A DNA stretch of 64,000 bases, from contig NZ_JBFEFH010000005.1 in NCBI RefSeq assembly GCF_040717455.1, forward strand, positions 186,001 to 250,000, given 5' to 3'. This document shows positions 51,273-59,138 of the stretch, piece by piece. How positions within the stretch are numbered: the first letter of the stretch is position 1; every line of letters starts with the position of its first letter. The translations under genes were made by a program, and so were the position numbers. The notes below the pieces were generated by a model, which was not told the DNA's origin, did not search any database, and saw only the letters and a program-made list of their open reading frames with translations. The DNA comes from Tautonia sp040717455 (GTDB taxonomy: Bacteria > Planctomycetota > Planctomycetia > Isosphaerales > Isosphaeraceae).

Positions 51273-52010
51273 ATGGCAGGACGACGGGTGGCGCTGGTCA
51301 CGGGGTCGGCGGCGGGAATCGGACGCGCCGCGGCCTGGCAGTTCGCCGAGGCCGGATACGACGTGATGGTCAACTACTCGCGATCGCAGGCCGAGGCCGA
51401 GGAGACCGCCGACGGCGTCCGGTCTCGCGGGACCGATGTCCGGGTCGTCCGGGCCGACGCGGGGGCCGACGAGGAGGTTCGGGGGCTCGTCGCCTCGACC
51501 CGGGACGCCTTCGGCCGGCTCGACGCCCTGGTCAACAACGCCGCGACCACCCGGTTCATCGCCCATCGCGACCTCGACGCCTTGACCGAGGAGGTCTGGG
51601 ATTCGATCCTCCAGCTCAACGTCAAGGGGCTCTTCTATGCGTGCCGGGCGGCCATGCCGCTCTTGCAGGAATCGCGAGGCGCGATCGTCAACGTGGCCTC
51701 GGTGGCCGGGATCGCCGGCTCGGGCAGCTCGATCCCCTACGCGGCGAGCAAGGGGGCCGTCATCACCATGACGAAAAGCCTCGCCCGGGCCTTCGCGCCC
51801 GAGGTCCGGGTCAACGCCGTCGCCCCCGGCCCGGTGCAGACCCGATGGCTCGCCGATCACCAGGACATGATCGAGCAGGCCATGACCCTGACCCCCTTGC
51901 AACGCCCCGCCTCGCCCGACGACATCGCCGAGGCCATCCTCTACCTGGCCGACCGCGCGACGCTGACCACCGGCCAGATCCTGGTGATCGACGGGGGCCG
52001 GACCATGTGA
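51273..52010 (+). CDS. Short-chain dehydrogenase/reductase (FabG-like)
   Basis: 245 residues. NAD(P)-binding TGSAAGIGR, NNAA at LVNNAATTRF, catalytic Ser in NVASVAG, and Tyr/Lys in IPYAASKGA. The C-terminal AEAILYLADRATLTTGQILVIDGG is typical. It resembles 3-oxoacyl-ACP reductases but cannot be given a substrate. The start ATG at 51273 is six residues before the Rossmann strand. It is divergent from trpA with a TAGAGTAC motif at 51166-51173. Confidence 0.92.
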   Translation: MAGRRVALVTGSAAGIGRAAAWQFAEAGYDVMVNYSRSQAEAEETADGVRSRGTDVRVVRADAGADEEVRGLVASTRDAFGRLDALVNNAATTRFIAHRDLDALTEEVWDSILQLNVKGLFYACRAAMPLLQESRGAIVNVASVAGIAGSGSSIPYAASKGAVITMTKSLARAFAPEVRVNAVAPGPVQTRWLADHQDMIEQAMTLTPLQRPASPDDIAEAILYLADRATLTTGQILVIDGGRTM

Positions 52011-52077
52011 TCCCCCCCGCCCCGACGCGGCCGGGCAGCCGATCACCCGCCGGTCGCTCCCGGCCTTCGAGTCGGCC

Positions 52078-52106
52078 TTGCCCCCCTCGGACGTTCGGGA
52101 TAGAGT
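52078..52106 (+). promoter_or_regulatory. Predicted promoter of the small exported protein
   Basis: TTGCCC (52078-52083), a 17-bp spacer, then TAGAGT (52101-52106). A long leader of about 200 nt follows. Confidence 0.4.
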
Positions 52107-52311
52107 ACCGGCTCACCTGCCGACGATCCGCGCCGGCCCGGCGGTTTCAAGCGACCTCCGGGCCTGATTCTGCTCTCCCCCGATGATCGGCCCCGCGCGG
52201 CGCTCCAAGGAAGGAGTCCTGTCCCGCTCGGCGACCCCCCTGGTCCCGCCCGGACCTTCGGTGTTTCGGTCGCCGACTCCCGACCAAGGAAGGCAAACGG
52301 AGCCGCTCCCC

Positions 52312-52791
52312 ATGCCGATCGTCGCTCGCCCCCGAACGCTCGTCACGCTGCTCGCCCTGGCCGTCGCAGGCGCCGCCCAGGCCGACGAACCCGCCCCCAG
52401 GCCGACCCCGACGCCCAGGATCGAGACGGTGAACAACACCGTGAAGCTCGACCTCCAGATCTCCGGGGTCGAGCAGGGCTGGAAGGTCGAGGTCAGGCCG
52501 GCGAACCCCGGCAGCCGGTTCCGGCCGGTCGTCCGACAGGTGAAGCAGACCCAGGGCGACCCGGTCCGGCTCGATCAGATCGCGATCGACGCCCGGAGCC
52601 TCAGCGCCGATCGCGACTGCGCCCTGGCCATCGTCCTGACCGATCCGGAGGGCGAATCGCAGACCTTCAAGCGGAGCATCCGCCTGCTCCCCCAACCCGA
52701 TGCCGAGGTCGTCCCCGAGCTCTCGAAGACCTTCTACCTGCGCAGCAGCAGCGTGGCCATCCGAGACACGCCGCGTCCCCGGCCGAACTGA
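52312..52791 (+). CDS. Small exported protein of unknown function
   Basis: 159 residues. The signal peptide (PRTLVTLLALAVAGAAQADE) is followed by a Pro-rich stretch and a beta-rich domain (KLDLQISGVEQGWKVEVRPA, RVVRQVKQTQG-like, LIVLTDPEGESQTFKRSIRL-like segments). No family recognised. The ATG at 52312 has AAGGAAGG 20 bases upstream, a little far. It is codirectional with the SDR gene but probably separate. Confidence 0.65.
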   Translation: MPIVARPRTLVTLLALAVAGAAQADEPAPRPTPTPRIETVNNTVKLDLQISGVEQGWKVEVRPANPGSRFRPVVRQVKQTQGDPVRLDQIAIDARSLSADRDCALAIVLTDPEGESQTFKRSIRLLPQPDAEVVPELSKTFYLRSSSVAIRDTPRPRPN

Positions 52792-52857
52792 ATCGCCGCG
52801 GCGCGCCCGGCCTCCCCGGGGCGGCAGACGATCGGCCGGTCCCGACCCCGGGGCCGG

Positions 52858-53286
52858 TCACTCGTCCTCGAAGTCGCCGTCCGCCTCCGCCCCCACGTAG
52901 AAGGGGAAGAACTCCTGGCCGGCGAAATAGTCGGCCATGGCCCGGCGGACGGACCGGAGCTGGTCGAGGAAATGCGAGTACTGGATGATCAGGCGGCGGC
53001 GCTGTTCCTCGGGCAGTTGCAGGATGTCGTTGTAGTAGCGTTCCCGGGTGACCGGGTCTCGGAAGCTCCAGAGCCGCTTGATCTTGAGCCCGGTTTCCTC
53101 GTCCTCGTAGGTCAACTGCCGGGCGAATTGCCGGGCCTTCATCTTCTTGGCGTAGGCGATCAGCTCGGCCTCGGACTCGAAGCCGCCCTGGCGATCGATC
53201 CACTCGACGATCGTCTCGGTGCGGATCTTGGGGCCTTCCTCCGCGCAGAGTTCCTTCAGACTCATGACGATTTCGGCAGGTCCCAT
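52858..53286 (-). CDS. Small conserved-looking cytoplasmic protein
   Basis: 142 residues, charged and helical. MGPAEIVMSLKELCAEEGPK, IVEWIDRQGGFESEAELIAY, KRLWSFRDPVTRERYYNDIL, then an acidic end (EADGDFEDE). The ATG at 53286 has GGAGG five bases upstream and is preferred to upstream ATGs. A minus-strand promoter-like pair lies at 53357-53385. No family recognised; convergent with the preceding exported gene. Confidence 0.65.
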   Translation of the reverse strand: MGPAEIVMSLKELCAEEGPKIRTETIVEWIDRQGGFESEAELIAYAKKMKARQFARQLTYEDEETGLKIKRLWSFRDPVTRERYYNDILQLPEEQRRRLIIQYSHFLDQLRSVRRAMADYFAGQEFFPFYVGAEADGDFEDE

Positions 53287-53356
53287 CGACGCCTCCCTCG
53301 GGCTGGTCGTGTGATGCGCAGTTTCCCCGCTTTGCGTCATCTCGGCGATTGATCGT

Positions 53357-53385
53357 AGTTTACGATGCTTGCCAGGCCGTGTCGA
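53357..53385 (-). promoter_or_regulatory. Predicted promoter of the small cytoplasmic protein gene
   Basis: Minus-strand TCGACA (53385-53380), a 17-bp spacer, then TAAACT (53362-53357), about 70 bp before the start codon. Confidence 0.4.
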
Positions 53386-53567
53386 TGGACTTCCGTACAA
53401 CGCTCCCCCGGCTCAATCGCTTCAATCCCGAGAATCGTCAAGAATTCTCGATCCGCCGGACGATTGACGAGCCGCGTCGGGCCCGATAGCGTGACAGGCC
53501 TGGGCGTCCTTGCAGATCGCGAGGCCCGCTCGTTCGATTGACGACCCCACCCGGGAGGTTCCGACTG

Positions 53568-54323
53568 ATGAGATTCCACTCCTCGCTCTGCGCCGCGCTG
53601 GCTGCCGTGGCGATCGCCGCCGCTCCTGCCCTGTCCGCCGACGACGAAGGCTGGACCTGGTTGTTCAAGGACGGCGACCTCGACCACTGGATCGTCCCCG
53701 AGGGGGACGGCGGGCACTGGAAGGTGATCGAGGCCGATGGCGGCCCGGTCATCGACTACGACGCCCGGAGCGAGGCCGAGGGGGTCAAGGACCTTGTCTC
53801 CAAGGAGTCGTACGGCGACTTCGTCCTGGAGCTGGAGTGGAAGATCACCGACACGCCGAACATCAACCCGAACGTCCGGTACGTCCTGCCCGACGGCACC
53901 CACGCCCGCGACATCAAAGGCGAGGAAATCGCCCTGGCGCTCCCCGATTCCGACTCCGGCGTCTTCCTCCGCGGTTCGAGCAAGTGCCAGGTGAACATCT
54001 GGTGCTGGCCGATCGGCTCCGGGGAGGTCTACGGCTACCGGATGGACCGCTCGCTGCCCCCCGAGGTCCGCGCCGGCGTCACGCCGAAGACCCAGGCCGA
54101 CAAGCCGGTCGGCGAATGGAACGCCTTCCAGATCACCATGAAGGGGGACCGCTTGACCGTCGTCCTCAACGACGTCACCGTGCTCGACGAGGCCCAACTG
54201 CCCGGCGCCCCGGAAGAAGGCCCGCTCTCGCTCCAGCACCACGGCGGCTACCGAGACGGCAAGTACACCGGGTCGCCCAGCCTCGTCCAGTTCCGGAACA
54301 TCCGGATCAAGCCGCTGGACTAA
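53568..54323 (+). CDS. DUF1080 (3-keto-disaccharide hydrolase-like) secreted protein
   Basis: 251 residues. The signal peptide MRFHSSLCAALAAVAIAAAP is followed by a concanavalin-like DUF1080 domain: WTWLFKDGDLDHWIVPEGDG, LVSKESYGDFVLELEWKI, DSGVFLRGSSKCQVNIWCWP, EWNAFQITMKGDRLTVVLN, GPLSLQHHG and VQFRNIRIKPL. DUF1080 proteins are expanded in planctomycetes and include polysaccharide-acting enzymes. GGGAGG lies seven bases before the ATG at 53568. It is a single gene with no oxidoreductase partner next to it, though such partners are common elsewhere. Confidence 0.93.
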   Translation: MRFHSSLCAALAAVAIAAAPALSADDEGWTWLFKDGDLDHWIVPEGDGGHWKVIEADGGPVIDYDARSEAEGVKDLVSKESYGDFVLELEWKITDTPNINPNVRYVLPDGTHARDIKGEEIALALPDSDSGVFLRGSSKCQVNIWCWPIGSGEVYGYRMDRSLPPEVRAGVTPKTQADKPVGEWNAFQITMKGDRLTVVLNDVTVLDEAQLPGAPEEGPLSLQHHGGYRDGKYTGSPSLVQFRNIRIKPLD

Positions 54324-54587
54324 TTCCCGCTCCGACGCCCAGGTCCGGCTCGATCGTTCGAGGACGATCATCGTAAGATGGCCGATCCCGCGGACCGACC
54401 CGAATCGACCGACGAGCCTCGCGTGCTTCGGTCGCCTCGGGGTGCCGATCCGCGGATCGGCCATCGCCGCGTTCGGAGCGTCCCGATCGCCGTCGAGTCG
54501 ACGGCCGAGGCGTGTGTCGCCTCGGCCCTCCCCGATCAAAACGCTCGCAACTCGAATCGCGCTCGCTTGAAGGAATCTGGAGGATCG

Positions 54588-55895
54588 ATGCAACCGGTCG
54601 CCATCGGCCTGCTGGGCCTGGGAACCGTCGGGGCGGAGGTGGCCCGGAGGATCGAAGATCGGCAAGGGGCCTTCGCCCGGAGGGTCGGTCGGGCCGTCGT
54701 CGTCCGCAGGGTCGCGGTCCGTGACCCTCGGAAGCCCCGAGACGTGCCGATCGCTCGGGATCGCTTCGCATCGGATCCGATCCGGGTCGCCACCGACCCG
54801 GAGACCTCGGTCGTCGTCGAGCTGATGGGGGGCATCGAGCCGGCCCGGACGGCCGTCCTCGCCGCGCTCGACGCCGGCAAGGACGTGGTCACGGCCAACA
54901 AGGCGTTGCTGGCCGAGCACGGCGCCGAGATCTTCGCCGCGGCCCGCCGGGCCGGTCGCGCCGTGGCCTTCGAGGGGGCGGTCGGCGGCGGCATCCCGAT
55001 CATCAATGCCATCGGGGTCGGGCTGGCGGCCAACCGGTTCTCGAGCCTCGCGGCGATCCTGAACGGCACCTGCAACTTCATCCTGTCGAGCATGGCCCGG
55101 TCGGGCCTCTCGTACGACGAGGCGCTCCGGCAGGCCCAGGGGCTCGGCTACGCCGAGGCCGACCCGACGCTCGACGTCGACGGCACCGACACGAGCCACA
55201 AGCTGGCGATCCTCGCCCAGCTCGCCTTCGGCGCCTCGGTCACGACCGACATGATCCCCCGGCAGGGGATCGACACGTTGCAGGCCTCCGACATCCAGTA
55301 CGCGGCCGAACTGGGCTACACCGTCAAGCTCCTGGCCGTGGCCCGCGACCACGGGGCCGCCGGTTTGGAGTTGCGCGTCGCCCCCCGGCTCGTCCGCCGG
55401 GGCTCTCCCCTGGCCGAGGTCTCCGGCCCCGACAACGCGATCCGGACCCTCGGCGACCCCGTCGGGTCGAGCCTGATGTCCGGCCCCGGCGCGGGGGCCG
55501 GTCCCACGGCCTCGGCCGTGCTGGCGGATCTGATCGACGTGATCACCGGCCGGGCCGCCCTGACCGCCCGATCGCTGGACCTCTGGCCGGCCGACGCCCC
55601 CGCCCCCCGGCTCTGCTCTCCCCGAGACGTCCGGGGTCGCTCGTATCTCCGATTCATGATCGCCGACCGCCCCGGAGTGCTCGGCACGATCGCCCAGATC
55701 CTCGGCCAGCACGGCGTCAGCATCGCCAGCGTCATCCAGCACGATCCGGGGGAGGACGACCACCCCGACGCCCCCGTGCCGCTGGTCATCATGACGCACC
55801 CGGCGGCCGAGGCCGACCTGGTCGCCGCGCTTCAGGCCATCGACCTGCTGCCGATCGTCGTCCCGCCGAGCGTCCGGCTCGGCGTGGAGGATTGA
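54588..55895 (+). CDS. hom: Homoserine dehydrogenase
   Basis: 435 residues. It reduces aspartate semialdehyde to homoserine on the route to Thr and Met. NAD(P) motif AIGLLGLGTVGAEVAR, catalytic region DVVTANKALLAEHGAE, substrate block GAVGGGIPIINAI, LNGTCNFILSSM and LGYAEADPTLDVDGTDTSHKLAILA. A C-terminal ACT domain (RSYLRFMIADRPGVLGTIAQ) implies allosteric control, usually by threonine. The ATG at 54588 has GGAGG upstream; the longer reading lacks family support. Confidence 0.97.
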   Translation: MQPVAIGLLGLGTVGAEVARRIEDRQGAFARRVGRAVVVRRVAVRDPRKPRDVPIARDRFASDPIRVATDPETSVVVELMGGIEPARTAVLAALDAGKDVVTANKALLAEHGAEIFAAARRAGRAVAFEGAVGGGIPIINAIGVGLAANRFSSLAAILNGTCNFILSSMARSGLSYDEALRQAQGLGYAEADPTLDVDGTDTSHKLAILAQLAFGASVTTDMIPRQGIDTLQASDIQYAAELGYTVKLLAVARDHGAAGLELRVAPRLVRRGSPLAEVSGPDNAIRTLGDPVGSSLMSGPGAGAGPTASAVLADLIDVITGRAALTARSLDLWPADAPAPRLCSPRDVRGRSYLRFMIADRPGVLGTIAQILGQHGVSIASVIQHDPGEDDHPDAPVPLVIMTHPAAEADLVAALQAIDLLPIVVPPSVRLGVED

Positions 55896-56152
55896 AACCT
55901 CGGCGTGCCTCCCCTGCGCCCGCTCCGCAACTGACGCCGATCCGGCACATAACGGTTCGAGGGGCACGGGGAAGCACGGAGAAGAAATGACTTGTCTCAG
56001 GGGGACGAGGTCGTCATCATACCTAGGTCTTTCCGCCCCGGAGGGGGTTTTGACCACGCTAGCCGAGCCGACCGGGCCGGAGGCCCGTGTTTCGACGGTG
56101 TCCCGCGTTTGCCGAGGTCGCGAGACGGCTCCCGGAGGGGACCGATCAACTC

Positions 56153-56671
56153 ATGCCACCTGTCGCGTTCATCACTCCCAGCGAAATCGACCTGACCCAC
56201 GTCATCGCCGATCAGGAAGACATCCGTCGCTTCAACCCGCAGCGGTTCGAGATGGAGCAGCTCTCGGCGATCGTCCGGATCGATACCGAGCAGAATCTGA
56301 TCGTCGGCTACAAGGACATCACCGGAGACGAGTTCTGGTGCCGGGGGCACATCCCCGGCTTCCCGCTCATGCCGGGGGTCCTCATCTGCGAGGTCGCCGC
56401 GCAGCTCTGCAGCTACTTCTGCCAGGCCGTCCAGCTCGTGCCCAACGGCTTCCTCGGCTTCGGCGGCATGGAGGACGTCCGGTTCCGGGGGCAGGTCCGC
56501 CCCGGCGATCGCCTGGTGATCGCCGGCAAGGCCCAGCGGCTCCACCGCCGTCAGACCATTTTCGAGACCCAGGGTTTTGTCGACGGCGCCATGGTCTACC
56601 ACGGCCGGATCATCGGCGTCCCGATCGTCGCCCCGACCGGCGCGCAGACCGCCGATCAGAACGGCTCCTGA
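56153..56671 (+). CDS. FabZ/hotdog-fold 3-hydroxyacyl-ACP dehydratase-like protein
   Basis: 172 residues. The hotdog motif is FWCRGHIPGFPLMPGVLICEVAAQLCSYF, with the FabZ catalytic His in GHIPGFPLMPG and the acidic residue in CEVAAQ. GGMEDVRFRGQVRPGDRLVI is typical of FabZ/FabA relatives. It may be a true FabZ or a related dehydratase of lipid or polyketide synthesis. ATG 56153 is placed at the start of recognisable similarity. Convergent with cca, 19 bp apart. Confidence 0.88.
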   Translation: MPPVAFITPSEIDLTHVIADQEDIRRFNPQRFEMEQLSAIVRIDTEQNLIVGYKDITGDEFWCRGHIPGFPLMPGVLICEVAAQLCSYFCQAVQLVPNGFLGFGGMEDVRFRGQVRPGDRLVIAGKAQRLHRRQTIFETQGFVDGAMVYHGRIIGVPIVAPTGAQTADQNGS

Positions 56672-56690
56672 CCTCGCTCGATGTGATCAG

Positions 56691-58034
56691 TCAGATCGAG
56701 GCCGACCCCGACCCGTCGGCCTCGATCTGCCGACGCAACCAGGCGATCGCTTCTCCCTGATTGGCCACCTTGCCTTCGAGCTGCGCATCGTACGACCGGT
56801 CGAGCCACTGCTTGAACGCGGGACCGGGACGCAACCCCATCGCCTTCAGGTCATTGCCGTCGATCAACGGGACCGGACGGATGGGCCCGTCCGGCTCGTC
56901 CCTGAGATATTGCTCGCAGAACGAGACGTGGCCGATCGGCAGATCGGCCGCCTCGGCCGCGGCCCGATGCAGCGCCAGCAACTCGGCGATGCCCGGCTCG
57001 GCCAGCAGCCGCTTCAGGCGAGCCACGGGCAGCGATTTCGGCTCGACCAGGGCCGCGTGATGGGAGACGAGCCAGCGGGCCGCATCGCGCTCCACATTCG
57101 CGAACTTCAGGCGATCGGCCGCGCGATCCAACGCCTCGACCGGATCCGAGCCCGTCGCCCCTCGGCCGACCTCGCAGAACAAGCCGGCCAGCGCCAGCCC
57201 GAACGAAGGGTCGTGCGGCAGGGCATCGATCACGGCGAGCGTCTGCTCCCAGCGGTCGCGATCGGGCCTCGCCGCGACCCCGGCCGGCACCCCGACCAGG
57301 CACAGCAGCTCCGGCACGATGACGGCCGCGAGCCCGAAGTCCATCAAGACGCGCATGGCGGCCGACCGGCTCGGATGGACGAGCATCCGCCGCAGTTCCT
57401 GGGCGATGCGCTCGGCCGCGACCACGGTGATTTCCGGGGCCATCGCCCTCAAAGCCGCCTCGGTCTCCGGTTCGATCCGCAGGCCGAACCGCGCGGCGAA
57501 CCGGACCGCCCGGACCAGGCGAAGCTTGTCCTCCTTGAATCGAGCGGCCGGGTCGCCGATCGCGCGGAGGAGCCCGCGATCCAGGTCTTCCTTCCCGCCG
57601 ACGTAGTCGATGATCGCTTCCGAGATCGGGTCGAAGAACATGCCGTTGATCGTGAAGTCCCGGCGCGAGGCGTCCTCCTCGGGGCTGCTGAAGACGACCG
57701 ATTCGGGGCGTCGGCCGTCGATGTACGCCCCGTCGCTCCGGAAGGTCGCCACCTCGACCTCCCCTGCCCCCCTCGGGCCGATCACCTTGACCACGCCGAA
57801 GCTCACGCCCACCGGGACCGTCCGGCGGAAAATCTGCATCACCCGCTCGGGAGGGGCGTCGGTCGCCACGTCGTAGTCGCTCGGCGTCAGGCCGATGAGC
57901 AGATCGCGGACGCAGCCGCCCGCCCAGAGCGCCTGATGCCCGGCGTCCCGGAGCCCCCGGACGACCTGAACCGCGAACTCGCGCCGACGTCCCTGATCCG
58001 CCGGCACTCGCCGAGCCTGCGTCTGCTCTCCCAT
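56691..58034 (-). CDS. cca: CCA tRNA nucleotidyltransferase / poly(A) polymerase family
   Basis: 447 residues. Class II nucleotidyltransferase motif GGCVRDLLIG, the catalytic pair in SDYDVATDA, and the ATP/CTP-recognition region (ASRRDFTINGMFFDP, DPAARFKEDKLRLVRAVRFAARFG). Downstream helical domains end near residue 440. None of the three tRNA genes in this window encodes CCA, so the enzyme is needed. The 3' end lies in a hairpin (56692-56729). Confidence 0.95.
   Translation of the reverse strand: MGEQTQARRVPADQGRRREFAVQVVRGLRDAGHQALWAGGCVRDLLIGLTPSDYDVATDAPPERVMQIFRRTVPVGVSFGVVKVIGPRGAGEVEVATFRSDGAYIDGRRPESVVFSSPEEDASRRDFTINGMFFDPISEAIIDYVGGKEDLDRGLLRAIGDPAARFKEDKLRLVRAVRFAARFGLRIEPETEAALRAMAPEITVVAAERIAQELRRMLVHPSRSAAMRVLMDFGLAAVIVPELLCLVGVPAGVAARPDRDRWEQTLAVIDALPHDPSFGLALAGLFCEVGRGATGSDPVEALDRAADRLKFANVERDAARWLVSHHAALVEPKSLPVARLKRLLAEPGIAELLALHRAAAEAADLPIGHVSFCEQYLRDEPDGPIRPVPLIDGNDLKAMGLRPGPAFKQWLDRSYDAQLEGKVANQGEAIAWLRRQIEADGSGSASI
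56692..56729. terminator. Hairpin within the 3' end of cca, likely shared terminator
   Basis: Perfect 15-bp inverted repeat CAGATCGAGGCCGAC/GTCGGCCTCGATCTG with an 8-nt loop, inside the last codons of cca and just after the FabZ-like gene on the other strand. No T tract. Confidence 0.45.
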
Positions 58035-58062
58035 CGCCTCAAACGCTCCTGCGGTCCCTTGG

Positions 58063-58623
58063 TCAAAGCGTCCGGATCGCCACGTGCGTGTCGCCGTAGC
58101 GGCGCAGGTCCCAGGCGTCCGGGTCGGGGAGGAACTCGGGGCCGAGCGCCCGGCCGGCCTCGGCCACGATGGTCGAGCCGCCCGGCAGGCGGTCGACGAG
58201 GGCCTGGATCATGGCCCGGAGCTTCTTCTCGCCCTGCTCGTACTCCCGGTACGGCGGGTCGAGGAAGACGACGGCCGGCCCGTCGTCGCCCGTCGGCTCG
58301 AACTGGTTGACCCACGCATAGGCATTGCCGACGACGACGTCTGCCAGCCCTTCGAACCGCAAGGCCGCGAGATTCTTCCGGATGACGGCGGCGTTCTGCG
58401 GCCGTTTCTCGACGAAGACGGCCGAGACGGCCCCCCGGCTCAGCGCCTCCAGCCCCAGCGCCCCGGTCCCGGCGAACAGGTCGATCACGGGACGATCCTC
58501 GACCTCGGGGCCGAGGATGTTGAAGATCGACTCCCGGACGAGGTCGCTGGTCGGCCGCGTCCCCCTCGAATCGCCCGGCCCCTGAATCGTATGCCCGCGC
58601 CGGATTCCGGCGATGATTCGCAT
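58063..58623 (-). CDS. rsmD: 16S rRNA (guanine966-N2)-methyltransferase
   Basis: 186 residues. The N-terminal MRIIAGIRRGHTIQGPGD is the family start; DLFAGTGALGLEALSRGA is motif I and VVFLDPPYREYEQG holds the catalytic DPPY. It methylates G966 of 16S rRNA. It lies 28 bp beyond the cca start, same strand (rsmD is upstream), so the two RNA-modifying genes are likely cotranscribed. The ATG at 58623 begins the family sequence; a TATACT -10-like hexamer lies at 58704-58699. Confidence 0.95.
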   Translation of the reverse strand: MRIIAGIRRGHTIQGPGDSRGTRPTSDLVRESIFNILGPEVEDRPVIDLFAGTGALGLEALSRGAVSAVFVEKRPQNAAVIRKNLAALRFEGLADVVVGNAYAWVNQFEPTGDDGPAVVFLDPPYREYEQGEKKLRAMIQALVDRLPGGSTIVAEAGRALGPEFLPDPDAWDLRRYGDTHVAIRTL

Positions 58624-59138
58624 CGTTCGCTCGCTTCGCCAGGGAGGATGGACGACGCTCCGTTCCCGAAAAGGTCGGACGAACCGGCCAGCCCGTTGAG
58701 TATACCAAGGCCGCCCCCGATCGCTCAGCCCGATCATCCGACGGGCTGGAGGACTCATCCGTCTCGCCCGGGTTGCCAGACACACTCGCGCCGGCCCCGG
58801 TTCCAGAGAATGTGTCAGATCGCCTTGACCGATCGCCCGAAGCCGGCCATACTCCGCCCCGGAATGCCCACAGGATTCGCACCGCAACGTGTCCGACCCT
58901 CATCGAGATTGACGACGCGAGCGATGCTCCCTGACTCGGCGAGACGAACCCCAAGGATGCAGGGGTTGACCCGCCGCGACGGACCCCGGCCTCTCGGCCC
59001 GTCCACCACACCCGATTGACGCTGCCCCACCGACGACGTGACGTGTTGAAGCATGCCGGAGACCGCCTTGATCCGCCCCGGATCAAGACGGCCTGTCCGC
59101 CCGGACCGGGTTGGCCACAACCGAGGACACGGACCGTC
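58624..59138. other. Divergent promoter region
   Basis: 515 bp between rsmD (-) and the metallopeptidase-like gene (+). It has a minus-strand TATACT at 58704-58699 and a plus-strand promoter at 58825-58853 (annotated). No other gene is convincing. Confidence 0.4.
58825..58853 (+). promoter_or_regulatory. Predicted promoter of the metallopeptidase-like gene
   Basis: TTGACC (58825-58830), a 17-bp spacer, then CATACT (58848-58853). The start codon is about 285 bp further, so the leader would be long. Confidence 0.5.

Noticed and set aside
53337..56057. 906-residue minus-strand frame opposite DUF1080 and hom
   Set aside because: Antisense shadow of two clear genes with low-complexity composition.
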